The notes below the pieces were generated by a model. The model worked only from the letters and a program-made list of their open reading frames with translations. It was not told the DNA's origin and searched no databases. A stretch of DNA of 64,000 nucleotides from Pseudomonas oryzicola (GTDB lineage Bacteria; Pseudomonadota; Gammaproteobacteria; Pseudomonadales; Pseudomonadaceae), in the NCBI RefSeq assembly GCF_014269185.2, contig NZ_JABWRZ020000003.1, positions 1 to 64,000 on the forward strand, written 5' to 3'. The position numbers and the translations under genes are program-made. Positions 35,745 to 46,081 of the stretch are shown piece by piece (positions within the stretch are counted from its first letter, which is position 1; every line of letters starts with the position of its first letter).

Positions 35745-36527
35745 ATGACCACCACCCCCGCCGCCGCAGAGCCGGCCGAAGAATCCCAGGAAAGCCCGGC
35801 CCTGCCCTGGGCCGAGCTGAGCGTCGAACACTTCCAGCTGCTACGCCTGGCCGCCCTGCCCACCGACCGCAGCACCGGCGCACGGCCGCTGCGCTTTGTG
35901 CAGTTCGGCTATGCCGAGCGCCACGACAAGGCCCACAGCCTGCTGCGCATGGAAATAAGGCTGCCGGGCCAGAAGGTGCACAAGGAACAGAACCGCCTGG
36001 ACATCCGCGTTGACCATGGCGAACGCCTGGTACGCATTGGCGCGGAAACCGGTCTGCAACTGGAACCCTTGAACCGTGGCCTGGGCCGTTTCCTGCTGGC
36101 TCAGGCCGTGCAGTGGCTGCAGCGCAAGTGGTCGCATTACCGGGTCGAGGGCATGGCGCTGCCGAGCAAGGATGCGCTGAACGAAGACTCGCGCCTGCGC
36201 CGCGACCACTGCCTGCGCGGGGTCGGCATCGAGGTGGAGTACGAGGACGGCCAGCACCTGAAGGGCCGAACCGTGGAAACCACGGTGAGCCAGCTCAAGG
36301 GGGCGTGGAACAGCGAACACGTGCAGCGGGTGGAGATCCTCGACGCCGCCAGCCTGCTGCAGCAGGCTGACCAGCAATTGCAGGAAAAGGAAGTGCAACT
36401 GCGTGAGCGCGACGAACGCGTCGCCAAGTACCAGCGCGAAGACAGCGGCTTGCGCTTTACCATCACTTGCCTGGTGGCCTTTGCAGTGTTCCAGGCCGGG
36501 CTGCTGATCTGGATCGCGACCCGCTGA
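35745..36527 (+). CDS. Hypothetical protein with coiled coil and C-terminal membrane anchor
   Basis: 260 aa. N-terminal Ala/Glu/Pro-rich stretch, a globular middle (about 25-190), a charged coiled coil (about 203-232, QQADQQLQEKEVQLRERDER) and a single C-terminal transmembrane helix (about 238-257), so a tail-anchored inner-membrane protein facing the cytoplasm. The GNAT-like middle is not certain. No family recognised. Confidence 0.75.
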   Translation: MTTTPAAAEPAEESQESPALPWAELSVEHFQLLRLAALPTDRSTGARPLRFVQFGYAERHDKAHSLLRMEIRLPGQKVHKEQNRLDIRVDHGERLVRIGAETGLQLEPLNRGLGRFLLAQAVQWLQRKWSHYRVEGMALPSKDALNEDSRLRRDHCLRGVGIEVEYEDGQHLKGRTVETTVSQLKGAWNSEHVQRVEILDAASLLQQADQQLQEKEVQLRERDERVAKYQREDSGLRFTITCLVAFAVFQAGLLIWIATR

Positions 36528-36537
36528 GACCGCATCG

Positions 36538-36569
36538 CCTGCTCCGCGGGTGAACCCGCTCCCACAAGG
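36538..36569. repeat. Single REP element
   Basis: GCGGGTGAACCCGC core with CTCCCACAAGG arm, before the end of prmB. Confidence 0.75.
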
Positions 36570-36621
36570 ACCGTGCTGCGCTCAAGGGCAGCGCGGTAAC
36601 CGTGGTGGCGAGGGCCTGGCG

Positions 36622-37530
36622 TCAGACGCGGCCCTTGAACAGCTCCTGATGCTGGCGGCACTGCTCGGCAGTCAGCATGAATACGCCGTGGCCGCCGCGC
36701 TCGAACTCCAGCCAGGCGAAGTCCACCTCAGGGTACAAGGCCTCGACATGCACCTGGCTGTTGCCCACTTCGACAATCAGCAAGCCCTTGTCGGTCAGGT
36801 GGTCGGCCGCTTCGGCCAGCATGCGCCGTACCAGGTCCAGGCCGTCATTGCCGCACGCCAGGCCCAGCTCCGGCTCATGGTGGTACTCGGCCGGCATGTC
36901 GTCGAAATCCTCGGCATCGACATACGGCGGGTTGGACAGGATCAGATCGAAACGCTGCCCTGGCAAACCGGCAAAACCGTCGCCCTGCACGGTGTACACG
37001 CGCCCGTCCAGGCCATGCCGCTCGATGTTCTGGTTGGCCACTTCAAGCGCGTCGAACGACAGGTCGGCCAACACCACCTCGGCGTCGGGGAACACGTCGG
37101 CGGCAACGATACCGATGCAGCCAGAACCGGTGCACAGGTCGAGAATGCGCGCCGGTTCGCTGGCCAGCCACGGTTCGAAGCGTTTCTCGATCAGCTCGCC
37201 AATCGGCGAACGTGGCACCAGCACACGCGGGTCGACGATGAACGACATGCCGCAGAACCAGGCCTCGCCCAGCAGGTAGGCGGCCGGCACGCGTTCTTCG
37301 ATACGGCGCTTCAGCAGGTGCTGCAGGCGCACCCGCTCATCGTCCTCGAGCCGGCAGTCCAGGTAGCTGTCCGCCACCTCCCACGGCAAGTGCACCGCGC
37401 CCAGCACCAGCAGGCGGGCCTCGTCCCAGGCGTTGTCGGCACCGTGGCCAAAGAACAGGTCGTGCTCGTGGAAGCGGCTGACCGCCCAGCGGATGTAGTC
37501 GCGCAGCGTGCGCAGGCGGGATGTGATCAC
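36622..37530 (-). CDS. prmB: Ribosomal protein uL3 glutamine methyltransferase
   Basis: 302 aa. N5-glutamine methyltransferase of the HemK family that modifies L3 (Gln150 in E. coli). SAM loop [13 protein letters not shown], and the catalytic NPPYVDAED with the NPPY motif. Begins with GTG at 37530, supported by AGGAG 6 bases upstream; no suitable ATG is close. Cytoplasmic, monocistronic. Confidence 0.95.
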   Translation of the reverse strand: MITSRLRTLRDYIRWAVSRFHEHDLFFGHGADNAWDEARLLVLGAVHLPWEVADSYLDCRLEDDERVRLQHLLKRRIEERVPAAYLLGEAWFCGMSFIVDPRVLVPRSPIGELIEKRFEPWLASEPARILDLCTGSGCIGIVAADVFPDAEVVLADLSFDALEVANQNIERHGLDGRVYTVQGDGFAGLPGQRFDLILSNPPYVDAEDFDDMPAEYHHEPELGLACGNDGLDLVRRMLAEAADHLTDKGLLIVEVGNSQVHVEALYPEVDFAWLEFERGGHGVFMLTAEQCRQHQELFKGRV

Positions 37531-37710
37531 GGGGTACTCCTAATTCAGACCGGACAAAAGTCTAACAGCCCCGACCGCACATTTGTTCCCTCGGATCGCC
37601 TGCTGGCCGGCCACAGGCCAGTAATCATGCCGCTTGCATTGTCAACCATTCCCATTGGCGCCAAGGCAGGGGACAATAGGTATACAAAAGCCCTATCCAA
37701 GGAGCCCTTG

Positions 37711-38301
37711 ATGTCCGTTCCAACCACGATGTTCCGCCTCACTGGCCGCGACTACCCGCCGGCCAAGCTGAGCCACGCCAGCCTGATCATCATCGATGCG
37801 CAAAAGGAGTACCTCAGCGGGCCCCTGGCGCTGTCGGGCATGGACGAGGCCGTGGCCAACATCGCCAGGTTGCTCGACGCCGCGCGCAAGAGCGGCCGTC
37901 CGATCATCCATGTTCGCCATCTGGGCACAGTCGGTGGCCGCTTCGACCCACAGGGGCCGGCCGGCCAGTTCATTCCGGGGCTGGAGCCGCTGGAAGGCGA
38001 GATCGTCATCGAGAAACGCATGCCCAACGCGTTCAAGAACACCAAGCTGCACGAGACCCTCCAGGAACTGGGCCATCTGGACCTGATCGTGTGCGGTTTC
38101 ATGAGCCATTCCAGTGTCAGCACCACCGTGCGCCGGGCCAAGGACTATGGTTACCGCTGCACCCTGGTGGAAGACGCTTCGGCGACCCGCGACCTGGCAT
38201 TCAAGGATGGGGTAATCCCGGCCGCGCAGATTCACCAGTGCGAAATGGCCGTGATGGCCGACAACTTCGCTTGCGTGGCCCCCACCGCCAGCCTGATCTG
38301 A
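37711..38301 (+). CDS. Isochorismatase-like hydrolase lacking the catalytic Cys
   Basis: 196 aa. Isochorismatase/nicotinamidase fold: catalytic Asp in LIIIDAQKEYL (about residue 31), Lys in IEKRMPNAF (about 106). The GFMSHSSVSTTVRRA segment normally reads G-x4-x-C-V; here the Cys position is Ser. True isochorismatases also lack this Cys, so chemistry may be hydrolysis of a vinyl ether or amide by another route. AGGAG precedes ATG. Followed by a small membrane-protein gene. Confidence 0.85.
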   Translation: MSVPTTMFRLTGRDYPPAKLSHASLIIIDAQKEYLSGPLALSGMDEAVANIARLLDAARKSGRPIIHVRHLGTVGGRFDPQGPAGQFIPGLEPLEGEIVIEKRMPNAFKNTKLHETLQELGHLDLIVCGFMSHSSVSTTVRRAKDYGYRCTLVEDASATRDLAFKDGVIPAAQIHQCEMAVMADNFACVAPTASLI

Positions 38302-38353
38302 ACGCGATGGAGGGCCCCAGGTCGAATTCCGGATATCCACAGAGGAGAGCGGA

Positions 38354-38674
38354 ATGAAGCTCAAAGGCAGTTTCGACGCCAAGCGCCTGCGCCCACGCGA
38401 GCCGCGTAACTGGGGGGCGCGGCTGGCGGCCGGCCTGTCGGCCCTGCTGGCCACCCTGGGCGTGCTGCTGGCGATGGCCGGTGTCGCCGGCCTGCTGGGC
38501 AACTACCCTGCCCTGGCGGACCTCAATGCCAACAAGCCGTTGTCCGGCGTATTGAGCGTGGCTGGCTTGCTGCTGCTGTGGCTGGGCGTGCGCTTCTGGC
38601 GTCGCAGCCGCATTCGCCTGCGGCGTGGGCGTGAGCTGAACCTGGCGCCACACCTGATGAAAAAGCACGATTGA
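38354..38674 (+). CDS. Hypothetical two-helix membrane protein
   Basis: 106 aa. Basic N-terminus, hydrophobic segments at about 22-48 and 62-80, then an Arg-rich cytoplasmic tail (RFWRRSRIRLRRGREL). AGAGGAGAG precedes ATG. Not recognised; 52 bases after the isochorismatase-like gene, so likely co-transcribed. Confidence 0.72.
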   Translation: MKLKGSFDAKRLRPREPRNWGARLAAGLSALLATLGVLLAMAGVAGLLGNYPALADLNANKPLSGVLSVAGLLLLWLGVRFWRRSRIRLRRGRELNLAPHLMKKHD

Positions 38675-38702
38675 CCGCCACGCTACGTACGCGGTCTTTG
38701 TA

Positions 38703-38739
38703 GCGGCCTTGCGTCGCGAAAGGGCCGCAACGCGGCCCC
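38703..38739. repeat. Type-2 intergenic repeat
   Basis: GCGGCCTTGCGTCGCGAAAG plus GGCCGCAACGCGGCCCC, same family as 8507, 26271 and 62928. Confidence 0.65.
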
Positions 38740-38878
38740 GCAGATGCAAGTGGCGAAGCTGGATTCCTGAGGGGCGCTTCGCCCCCCCCTTTCGCGTCCC
38801 CCAAAAGGCCAGGCAAGCCCGACATGGCTGCATACCGCTCTGCAGTCGCGTAAACTACGCCGCCCACGTGGAGGCATC

Positions 38879-39439
38879 ATGCAAGACGACGATTTTTCCC
38901 TGTTCAAGGCCGAAGTGCGCGGTGTGAAGCCGATCAAGCACGACCGCGCCGAGGTCGGCAAACCCAAGGCCGACCGCCAGCAGCTGGCCGGCCTGCGCCA
39001 GGCGGCGACGGTGCGTAGTGACAAGGCCCTGGTGATCGACGGCATGTCCGACCAGTTCGTCATCGACGTTGGCGCCGAAGACGAATTGCTGTGGCGTCGC
39101 GACGGCGTGCAGGAAGGCCAGCTACGCAAGCTGAAGCTGGGGCAGATTCCGTTCGAAGGCAGCCTGGACCTGCACGGCATGACCGTGGAAAAGGCCCGCG
39201 AAACCCTGTGGGACTTCATCGCCGAAGCCACCAGGCTGGAGGTGCGCTGCGTGCGCGTTACCCACGGCAAGGCCGCGCGCCTGGACGGCAAGCGCCCGAT
39301 GATCAAGAGCCACGTCAACACCTGGTTGCGCCAGCACCCGCAGGTACTGGGTTTTGCCTCGTGCAACGCCCGCCACGGCGGCACCGGCGCGGTGTATGTG
39401 ATGCTCAAGCGAACCATGCTCGAAGGCCGCGACGAATAA
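38879..39439 (+). CDS. smrB: Smr-domain endonuclease-like protein
   Basis: 186 aa. The C-terminal Smr domain (about 90-180) has the [12 protein letters not shown] motif and [11 protein letters not shown]. The short N-terminal extension is typical of SmrB/YfcN, which cleaves mRNA on collided ribosomes in E. coli. GGAGG lies 5 bases before ATG. Its proximity to prmB and aroC agrees with the usual SmrB context. Symbol by similarity and context. Confidence 0.85.
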   Translation: MQDDDFSLFKAEVRGVKPIKHDRAEVGKPKADRQQLAGLRQAATVRSDKALVIDGMSDQFVIDVGAEDELLWRRDGVQEGQLRKLKLGQIPFEGSLDLHGMTVEKARETLWDFIAEATRLEVRCVRVTHGKAARLDGKRPMIKSHVNTWLRQHPQVLGFASCNARHGGTGAVYVMLKRTMLEGRDE

Positions 39440-39509
39440 CGCCACGCTTGCAGCGCCGCCCTCGCCGCCGTACCCTTCGTCTTTGCGATTTTTTCCCACA
39501 GGTAGATCC

Positions 39510-40055
39510 ATGTCCCTGGAACAGAACTACACCGAGATCCTCAGCCAGCTGGGCGAGGACGTCTCCCGTGAGGGCCTGCTCGACACGCCCAAGCGGGCTG
39601 CAAAGGCGATGAAATACCTTTGCCGCGGTTATGAGCAAACACTGGAGGAAGTCACCAACAACGCGCTGTTCAGCTCCGACAACAGCGAAATGGTGCTGGT
39701 CCGGGACATCGAGCTGTATTCGATGTGCGAACACCACATGCTGCCGTTCATCGGCAAGGCCCACGTTGCGTACCTGCCCAAGGGCAAGGTCCTGGGCCTG
39801 TCGAAGGTGGCCCGCATCGTCGACATGTACGCCCGTCGCCTGCAAATCCAGGAAAACCTCAGCCGCCAGATCGCCGAGGCCGTGCAGCAGGTCACCGGTG
39901 CAGCGGGTGTGGCCGTGGTCATCGAAGCCAAACACATGTGCATGATGATGCGCGGTGTCGAGAAACAGAACTCGACCATGATCACTTCGGTGATGCTGGG
40001 TGAATTCCGCGAAAACGCCGCCACCCGCAGCGAGTTCCTCAGCCTGATCAAGTGA
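39510..40055 (+). CDS. folE: GTP cyclohydrolase I
   Basis: 181 aa. First step of folate synthesis, forming dihydroneopterin triphosphate. Zinc/active-site motif [20 protein letters not shown] and [12 protein letters not shown], with the third zinc ligand in [11 protein letters not shown]. Decameric cytoplasmic enzyme. P. putida-group genomes usually carry more than one folE paralogue. Followed by a strong terminator. Confidence 0.96.
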   Translation: MSLEQNYTEILSQLGEDVSREGLLDTPKRAAKAMKYLCRGYEQTLEEVTNNALFSSDNSEMVLVRDIELYSMCEHHMLPFIGKAHVAYLPKGKVLGLSKVARIVDMYARRLQIQENLSRQIAEAVQQVTGAAGVAVVIEAKHMCMMMRGVEKQNSTMITSVMLGEFRENAATRSEFLSLIK

Positions 40056-40071
40056 TTGGCTGCCGTCCCCC

Positions 40072-40099
40072 AAGCCGACCCTGCCGGGTCGGCTTTTTC
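40072..40099 (+). terminator. Rho-independent terminator of folE
   Basis: AAGCCGACCC/GGGTCGGCTT 10-bp stem, 4-base loop, then TTTTC. Confidence 0.88.
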
Positions 40100-40116
40100 A
40101 TGTTCAGGAGTTGCCC

Positions 40117-40488
40117 ATGATCGTCAAAGCCCTGCGGGTTGGCCTCGGCCAGCTCATCGTGTTCGGTGACTGGATCAGCCGCCCAGCCAAGCGCAAGCGC
40201 GACGCCGCCGCCCAGGCCCAGGTCGAGCAAGCCGCCAAGGGCCTGGCGCTGTACCAGTTCCATGCCTGCCCGTTCTGCGTCAAGACCCGCCGCACCCTGC
40301 ACCGCCTGAACGTGCCGGTGGCGCTGCGCGATGCCAAGAACGACCCGGTACACCGCCAGGCCCTGGCGGAAGGCGGTGGCCGGGTGAAGGTGCCGTGCCT
40401 GCGCATCGAAGAAGCAGGCAAAGTGACCTGGATGTATGAGTCCAAGGCCATCATTGCCTACCTGGATGAGCGGTTCGCGTCGGCCTGA
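40117..40488 (+). CDS. Glutaredoxin-like protein
   Basis: 123 aa. A hydrophobic/basic lead (about 1-35) precedes a thioredoxin fold with CPFC dithiol at about residues 51-54, VKVPCLRIEE as the cis-Pro loop and a MYESKAIIAYL GSH-binding helix. Likely glutathione-dependent reductase; the N-terminal segment may tether it to the membrane. AGGAG precedes ATG. Convergent with a GST gene 30 bases away. Confidence 0.88.
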   Translation: MIVKALRVGLGQLIVFGDWISRPAKRKRDAAAQAQVEQAAKGLALYQFHACPFCVKTRRTLHRLNVPVALRDAKNDPVHRQALAEGGGRVKVPCLRIEEAGKVTWMYESKAIIAYLDERFASA

Positions 40489-40517
40489 CGGTTTGCCAGC
40501 AATAGGGCCGCTGAAGG

Positions 40518-41120
40518 TCAACTCACCATCGGCACATGCCGCGGGTGGCCGCTGACCCGCTCCAGCCAGGCCCTCACTGCCGGGTAATCGGCCAGGTCGA
40601 ACCCGCCCTGATGGGCCACGTGGGTATAGGCATACAACGCCACATCGGCAATCGAATACTGGTCACCGACCAGGTACGGCGTCATCTGCAGCTGCCGCTC
40701 CATCACCCTCAGCGCCTTGTATCCACCCTTGTGCAGCTTGCGGTACTCCTCCACGCGATCATCCGGCAAGCCGAGGTAGAACTGGATGAAACGCGCCACG
40801 GCAATGTACGGCTCATGGCTGTACTGCTCGAAGAACTGCCACTGCAACACCTGGGTGCGCAGGCGCGGCTCGGCCGGCAGGAATTCACTGCCATCGGCCA
40901 GGAAGTTGAGAATGGCATTGGACTCCCACAGGTAGCTGCCATCCTCCAGCTGCAGTACCGGCACCTTGCCGTTGGGGTTCATGGCCAGAAACTCAGGCGT
41001 TTCCGTCTCGCCCTTGAGAATATCCACCGGGTGCCATTCATACGGCCGGCCCAGCAGGCTCAACATCAGCTTGATCTTGTAGCAATTGCCCGACTGGTAG
41101 TCGCCATAGACCTTGTACAT
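40518..41120 (-). CDS. Glutathione S-transferase
   Basis: 200 aa. N-terminal thioredoxin-like domain (about 1-78) with SGNCYKIKLML, the cis-Pro NGKVPVLQLEDG and the ESNAIL GSH motif. All-helical C-terminal domain has YSIADVALYAYTHVA (N-capping box). GGGAG precedes ATG 41120. Substrate unknown. Divergent from the BenE transporter gene. Confidence 0.93.
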   Translation of the reverse strand: MYKVYGDYQSGNCYKIKLMLSLLGRPYEWHPVDILKGETETPEFLAMNPNGKVPVLQLEDGSYLWESNAILNFLADGSEFLPAEPRLRTQVLQWQFFEQYSHEPYIAVARFIQFYLGLPDDRVEEYRKLHKGGYKALRVMERQLQMTPYLVGDQYSIADVALYAYTHVAHQGGFDLADYPAVRAWLERVSGHPRHVPMVS

Positions 41121-41265
41121 CGCCCCTTCACTCCCAAGCAGTTCTGCATTTGCGCCCAATAGTTGGCGACTGTACGGCTAAAAGCAATGGCCGCTGTATG
41201 GCAAGGATCAATCTTGCTCGCTGTAGTCTGAAAAAACTGCTTACACCTTTACAAGGATTTTGTTC

Positions 41266-42456
41266 ATGACCAATGCCACTTCCGCTCGCCTGCGGCCACT
41301 GGCGGACAGCTCCCCATCGGCGGTCGTCGCCGGCTTCATCGCCATGCTCACCGGCTATACCAGTTCGCTGGTGCTGATGTTCCAGGCCGGCCAGGCGGCC
41401 GGGTTGACCACTGCGCAGATTTCTTCGTGGATCTGGGCGTTGTCGATTGGCATGGCGGTGTGCAGCATCTGCCTGTCGCTGCGCTACCGCACGCCAATCA
41501 CCGTGGCCTGGTCCACCCCTGGTGCAGCCTTGTTGATCACCAGCCTGGGTGGGGTCAGTTATGGCGAAGCGATCGGCGCCTACATCACCTGCGCCGTGCT
41601 GGTGCTGATCTGTGGCCTGACCGGCAGTTTCGAGCGCCTGGTCAAACGCATCCCGGCGTCACTGGCCTCGGCACTGCTGGCAGGCATCCTGTTCAAGATC
41701 GGCAGCGAAATCTTCGTGGCCGCCCAGCACCGCACCTTGCTGGTACTGGGCATGTTCTTCAGCTACCTGCTGGTCAAGCGCCTGTCGCCGCGCTATTGCG
41801 TGCTGGCCGCGCTGCTGGTGGGCACGACGTTGTCCGGCGCCCTGGGTCTGCTGGACTTCAGCGGCTTCCGGCTGGAGGTTGCTGCACCGGTATGGACCAC
41901 GCCGAGCTTTTCACTGGCGGCGACTATCAGTATCGGCATTCCGCTGTTCGTGGTGGCCATGACCTCGCAGAACATGCCTGGCGTGGCGGTGCTGCGCGCG
42001 GACGGCTACCAGGTGCCGGCCTCGCCGCTGATCTCGGCCACCGGCTTTGCCTCGCTGCTGTTGGCGCCATTCGGCTCGCACGGGGTCAACCTGGCGGCGA
42101 TCAGCGCGGCGATCTGCACCGGCCCGCATGCCCATGAAGATCCGGCCAAACGTTACACCGCAGCAGTGTGGTGCGGGATTTTCTATGGCATTGCCGGGGT
42201 GTTTGGCGCGACTTTGGCGGCATTGTTTGCGGCGCTGCCGAAAGAACTGGTGCTGTCGATTGCCGCGCTGGCACTGTTTGGCTCGATCATGAACGGGCTG
42301 ACCGTGGCCATGAGCGAAGCACGTGAGCGTGAGGCGGCGTTGATTACCTTCATGGTCACGGCTTCCGGGCTGACCTTGTTCTCCATCGGTTCGGCGTTCT
42401 GGGGGATTGTGGCGGGGGTGCTGACCTTGCTGATCCTCAACCCGCGCAAGGCCTGA
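41266..42456 (+). CDS. BenE-family inner-membrane transporter
   Basis: 396 aa, about 11-12 hydrophobic segments. BenE (benzoate:H+ symporter) family signatures: TVAWSTPGAALL, the central MTSQNMPGVAVLRADGY and FGSHGVNLAAISAAICTGP. Name and substrate should not be assumed to be benzoate, since no catabolic genes are nearby. ATG 41266 after AAGGA. A second, different BenE member occurs at 48.1-49.4 kb. Confidence 0.9.
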   Translation: MTNATSARLRPLADSSPSAVVAGFIAMLTGYTSSLVLMFQAGQAAGLTTAQISSWIWALSIGMAVCSICLSLRYRTPITVAWSTPGAALLITSLGGVSYGEAIGAYITCAVLVLICGLTGSFERLVKRIPASLASALLAGILFKIGSEIFVAAQHRTLLVLGMFFSYLLVKRLSPRYCVLAALLVGTTLSGALGLLDFSGFRLEVAAPVWTTPSFSLAATISIGIPLFVVAMTSQNMPGVAVLRADGYQVPASPLISATGFASLLLAPFGSHGVNLAAISAAICTGPHAHEDPAKRYTAAVWCGIFYGIAGVFGATLAALFAALPKELVLSIAALALFGSIMNGLTVAMSEAREREAALITFMVTASGLTLFSIGSAFWGIVAGVLTLLILNPRKA

Positions 42457-42473
42457 AGGTATTTGTTGCCTGT

Positions 42474-42557
42474 ACCGGCCTCTTCGCGGGCACGCCCGCT
42501 CCCACACTGCCCCAGTGATATCCCTGTGGGAGCGGGCATGCCCGCGAAGGGGCCGGT
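42474..42557. repeat. Inverted pair of REP elements
   Basis: Opposed REPs at 42474-42506 and 42523-42557, between convergent genes. This is the last REP pair I find before the accessory cluster. Confidence 0.92.
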
Positions 42558-42584
42558 ACAGGCAACACAAGCCCCAGGGCCAGA

Positions 42585-44525
42585 TCACAACCTGAAATGC
42601 CCCACCATCCCCTTCAGGTCGGTGCCCAACTGCGCCAGCTCGACACTCGACCGGGCATTGTCCTGCATTGCCAATGCCGCCTGGTCGGCACTGCTGCGGA
42701 TCTGCGTGACGCTGCGGCTGATCTCTTCGGCCACTGAACTCTGCTGCTCGGCCGCTGCGGCAATTTGCTGGTTCATCTGCTGGATCAACGACACTGCTGC
42801 AGCAATGCTGCCCAGCGCGCTTTCAGTCTGCAATGCATCGGCAACTGCCAGGCGCACCAGTTCGGTACTGCCACGGATCTGCGCCACCGACTGCTGGGCA
42901 TTGCCGCGCAGGCTGGCGACCAGGGTCTCGATCTGTTCGGTCGATTGCCGGGTACGCCGCGCCAGGGCGCGCACTTCATCAGCCACCACGGCAAAACCAC
43001 GCCCTTGCTCACCTGCCCGGGCCGCTTCGATAGCCGCATTGAGCGCCAGCAGGTTGGTCTGTTCGGCCACGCTCTTGATCACTTCCAGCACGTCGCCGAT
43101 GGTGTGAATCTCGGCACTGAGGCTATCGATACCAGCGCTGGCCGTTTCCGCCGCCGCCGCCAGTTGCTCGATACGCTGCATGCTCTGGCGCACCACCTGC
43201 TGCCCGGAATCGACCTTTTGATCCGCAGCCTGGGCCGCCTGGGCCGCCTCTTCGGCGTTGCGCGCGACATCGTGGACGGTGGCGGTCATCTGCTGCATGG
43301 CCGTCGCCACCTGTTCGGTTTCGTCCTTCTGGCTACCCACCTCGCGGTTGGTCTGCTCGGTCACCGCCGACAGCGCCTGGGCATTACCGGCCAGTTGCTC
43401 GATACCCTGCTGCAAACCGCTGACAATGCCCGAGAGGCCCTCGGCCATCTGCTGCATGGCCTGCATCAGCTGCCCCACCTCATCACCGCGTGGCGCCTGG
43501 GCGTCGAAGCCCAGTTCACCGGCGGCAATGCGCTGGGCGCGGGCAATCACGTGCTTGAGTGGGCCGACCACGGCGCGGGTGATCAACCAGGCAGCCAGCA
43601 CACCGACCAATAGCGCCAGCGCCGTCGCCACGCCAATGGCCACGGCGTTGCGTTGCAGGTCGCCCTGCAGCGCCTGCTCCTGGCCCAGGTAGGCCTGGTC
43701 GACGCGCCCGGTGACCTGCTCGGCACTGGCCTGCAGTTGCGCCTTCAGGCCCTGCTCGCGGGCCAGCTGGTCAGTGTATTCGTTGAGTTTCTCCGAGAAG
43801 CTGCCGATGTGCCCCGCCACTTCGCCCAGCACGCTCTGGTAGCCGGCATCGCTGACCGCGCCCTGCAGCTGGCCGACCAGGCTGGCGGCCTCAACGGTCT
43901 GGGCAATGCGCTCCTGGCTGACGCCTTCTTCACCCTTGCGGCTTTTTTCCAGGCGTACCCGCGCTTCGTCCATGGCCTGCAGCATCAGCCGCGATACCTG
44001 CGCCACTTGCGCGGCCTGCTCCAGGAACTCACCGCCCTGCTGCCCTTGCGACTGCTTGAGGGTGTACACGCCATCATCGGCCAGGCCGGCTTGCAGCACA
44101 TCGAGGTTGTTGGCCACGCTGGACACCGACCAGCTGGCCATGTCCAGCGCCAGCTCCTTGGCCTGCACCGCCTCGACAAACGCCTCGAAGGCTTGCCCAT
44201 AGGCCGTCAGGTCGGCTTCCGTCGCGGCCAGCGCCGGCAGGCCACGGGCGCGTTCGACCAGGCTCTTCAGACCACTGCGCAAGGCCTCGGCCTGCTGTAT
44301 GTCGGAGCGCAGGGCAAACGCCTGCTCGTGCTGGCGCAGGCGCAGCAGGTCGGTATTGAACTGGGCCAACTGACGCAAGCTGTCGAAGCGCTGGCTGACA
44401 CTGTGCAGCGCCGCAATGCCAATGGCCGCCACCGCCAGGGTCAGCACCAGCACCAGGGCAAAGCCCAGGCCGAGTTTGCGGGCCATGCCCAGGTTGGCCA
44501 GCACACCGTGCTTGCTCGCGCCCAT
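42585..44525 (-). CDS. Methyl-accepting chemotaxis protein with large periplasmic sensor
   Basis: 646 aa from ATG 44525 (AGAAGGGGAA upstream). TM1 is about 18-41. A mostly helical ~250-residue ligand domain (about 45-300), size and character of a helical bimodular (HBM) sensor as in McpS, comes next, then TM2 (about 302-322), HAMP and a signalling domain with [20 protein letters not shown] at the hairpin tip. No CheR-binding pentapeptide at the C-terminus. Ligand unknown; HBM domains often bind organic acids. The last core gene before the accessory cluster. Confidence 0.9.
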   Translation of the reverse strand: MGASKHGVLANLGMARKLGLGFALVLVLTLAVAAIGIAALHSVSQRFDSLRQLAQFNTDLLRLRQHEQAFALRSDIQQAEALRSGLKSLVERARGLPALAATEADLTAYGQAFEAFVEAVQAKELALDMASWSVSSVANNLDVLQAGLADDGVYTLKQSQGQQGGEFLEQAAQVAQVSRLMLQAMDEARVRLEKSRKGEEGVSQERIAQTVEAASLVGQLQGAVSDAGYQSVLGEVAGHIGSFSEKLNEYTDQLAREQGLKAQLQASAEQVTGRVDQAYLGQEQALQGDLQRNAVAIGVATALALLVGVLAAWLITRAVVGPLKHVIARAQRIAAGELGFDAQAPRGDEVGQLMQAMQQMAEGLSGIVSGLQQGIEQLAGNAQALSAVTEQTNREVGSQKDETEQVATAMQQMTATVHDVARNAEEAAQAAQAADQKVDSGQQVVRQSMQRIEQLAAAAETASAGIDSLSAEIHTIGDVLEVIKSVAEQTNLLALNAAIEAARAGEQGRGFAVVADEVRALARRTRQSTEQIETLVASLRGNAQQSVAQIRGSTELVRLAVADALQTESALGSIAAAVSLIQQMNQQIAAAAEQQSSVAEEISRSVTQIRSSADQAALAMQDNARSSVELAQLGTDLKGMVGHFRL

Positions 44526-44718
44526 GCCGATTCCCCTTCTGCTGGCGAGGTTATCTTGAAGGCCAAGGGTGGCAACGTTGCCAGCCGATGAACAAGTGGC
44601 TGACATCAGAATAGTGTCAAATAGCTACGAGGGTGTCGCTATCAGCTTTGCGCAGGTCGCCCTTCGTGCAGAAAGAAGGCCTGGGCGCGGGCTTCCTGTC
44701 CGTGGGCGACATTGAGGC

Positions 44719-44745
44719 GGCTCCAACCCTTCAAAGGTTGGAGCC
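44719..44745 (-). terminator. Hairpin behind the benE-yggS-argD-glyA operon
   Basis: Perfect 10-bp stem GGCTCCAACC/GGTTGGAGCC with a 7-base loop, 21 bases past the glyA stop; no clear T tract. Marks the left edge of the accessory cluster. Confidence 0.5.
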
Positions 44746-44765
44746 TGGGGGAAAATCAGGGTGCG

Positions 44766-46031
44766 TCAACGATAAACCGGATGACGCCTGCACAGTGCGA
44801 CCACTTGTTCGCGCACCTGCTGGGTGACCTGCTCGATACGCCCAGTCTCCAGGGCGTCAAGCACATCGCACAACCAGCCCGCCAGTTGCTCGCAGTCGCT
44901 TACGCTGAAGCCACGGGTAGTCACCGCCGGGGTGCCGATGCGCAGGCCCGAAGTCACGAATGGCGAGCGTGGATCATTGGGCACCGAGTTCTTGTTGGCG
45001 GTGATATACGCGTTGCTCAGCGCTGCATCAGCCTCCTTGCCGGTATACGGTTTGGCGGACAGGTCGATCAGCATCATGTGGTTGTCGGTGCCGCCGGAAA
45101 CAATCTTGTAACCGCGCGCTTGCAAGACCGCGGCCATCGCCCGGGCATTGACTACGATCTGCTGCTGATAGGTCTTGAACTCCGGCGCCAGGGCTTCCTT
45201 GAATGCCACCGCCTTGGCCGCGATCTGGTGCATCAACGGGCCACCCTGAACCCCGGGGAATACGGCCGAATCGAGCTTCTTGTAGAACGTATCGTCCTGC
45301 CCCTTGGAAAGAATCAGGCCGCCTCGCGGACCACGCAGGGTCTTGTGCGTGGTGCTGGTGACGACATGGGCATGGGGCAGCGGGTTGGGGTATTCGCCCG
45401 CCGCCACCAGGCCGGCAACGTGGGCCATATCGACCCAGAAAATCGCCCCGACCTTGTCGGCGATGGCACGCATGCGCGCCCAGTCCTTGTGACGCGAGTA
45501 GGCCGAGAAGCCGCCAATGAGCATTTTGGGCCGGGTCTCGAGGGCGATGCGCTCCATTTCGTCGTAGTTGATCAGCCCGGTCTCGGGGTCCAGGCCGTAG
45601 GGGACGATCTTGTAATGGCGGCCGGAGAAGTTGGACGGGTTGCCATGGGTAAGGTGTCCGCCCTGGGCCAGGTTCATGCCCATCACCGTATCACCTGGGC
45701 TTATCAGCGCCAGGAACACCGCAGCGTTGGCCTGGGCCCCGGCGTGGGGCTGGACGTTGGCATAATCGCAATCGAACAGCTTCTTGACCCGCTCGATGGC
45801 CAGGCGCTCGGCCACGTCGACATATTCGCAACCGCTGTAGTAACGCTTGCCCGGGTAGCCTTCGGCGTACTTGTTGGTAAACACCGAGTTCTGCACTTTC
45901 ATGACCAGCGGGCTGGCATAGTTTTCCGAAGCGATCAGCTCGACGTGATCTTCCTGGCGGAGTGCTTCGCCATGAATGGCGTCGCACAACTCGGCATCAA
46001 AATCGCTGAGGGTCAGGGATGAGTCATACAT
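44766..46031 (-). CDS. glyA: Serine hydroxymethyltransferase (cluster copy 1)
   Basis: 421 aa, full length. Interconverts serine and glycine with tetrahydrofolate. PLP lysine in [13 protein letters not shown], with the LIASENYAS substrate/folate region, [15 protein letters not shown], and [14 protein letters not shown]. All catalytic segments are intact. Last gene of a four-gene operon with a transporter, YggS and an aminotransferase. It is clearly different from the second SHMT at 53.2 kb. The usual housekeeping glyA is expected elsewhere, so this is probably an extra copy for the cluster. Confidence 0.95.
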   Translation of the reverse strand: MYDSSLTLSDFDAELCDAIHGEALRQEDHVELIASENYASPLVMKVQNSVFTNKYAEGYPGKRYYSGCEYVDVAERLAIERVKKLFDCDYANVQPHAGAQANAAVFLALISPGDTVMGMNLAQGGHLTHGNPSNFSGRHYKIVPYGLDPETGLINYDEMERIALETRPKMLIGGFSAYSRHKDWARMRAIADKVGAIFWVDMAHVAGLVAAGEYPNPLPHAHVVTSTTHKTLRGPRGGLILSKGQDDTFYKKLDSAVFPGVQGGPLMHQIAAKAVAFKEALAPEFKTYQQQIVVNARAMAAVLQARGYKIVSGGTDNHMMLIDLSAKPYTGKEADAALSNAYITANKNSVPNDPRSPFVTSGLRIGTPAVTTRGFSVSDCEQLAGWLCDVLDALETGRIEQVTQQVREQVVALCRRHPVYR

Positions 46032-46081
46032 GTAGGTCAGGTCCTGTAACAAGAAAAAGAAATAGCTGCCAGCGGTGCCGG

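Noticed and set aside
33760..35883. 707-codon minus-strand open frame
   Set aside because: Runs antisense through the hydrolase gene and out of frame through aroC; no motif.
41266..42456. Benzoate catabolism locus
   Set aside because: A BenE-family transporter is present, but no ben/cat genes accompany either BenE copy.
44268..44277. CAGACCACTG inside the chemoreceptor gene as an operator
   Set aside because: Internal to coding sequence; treated as a background hit of the cluster motif.
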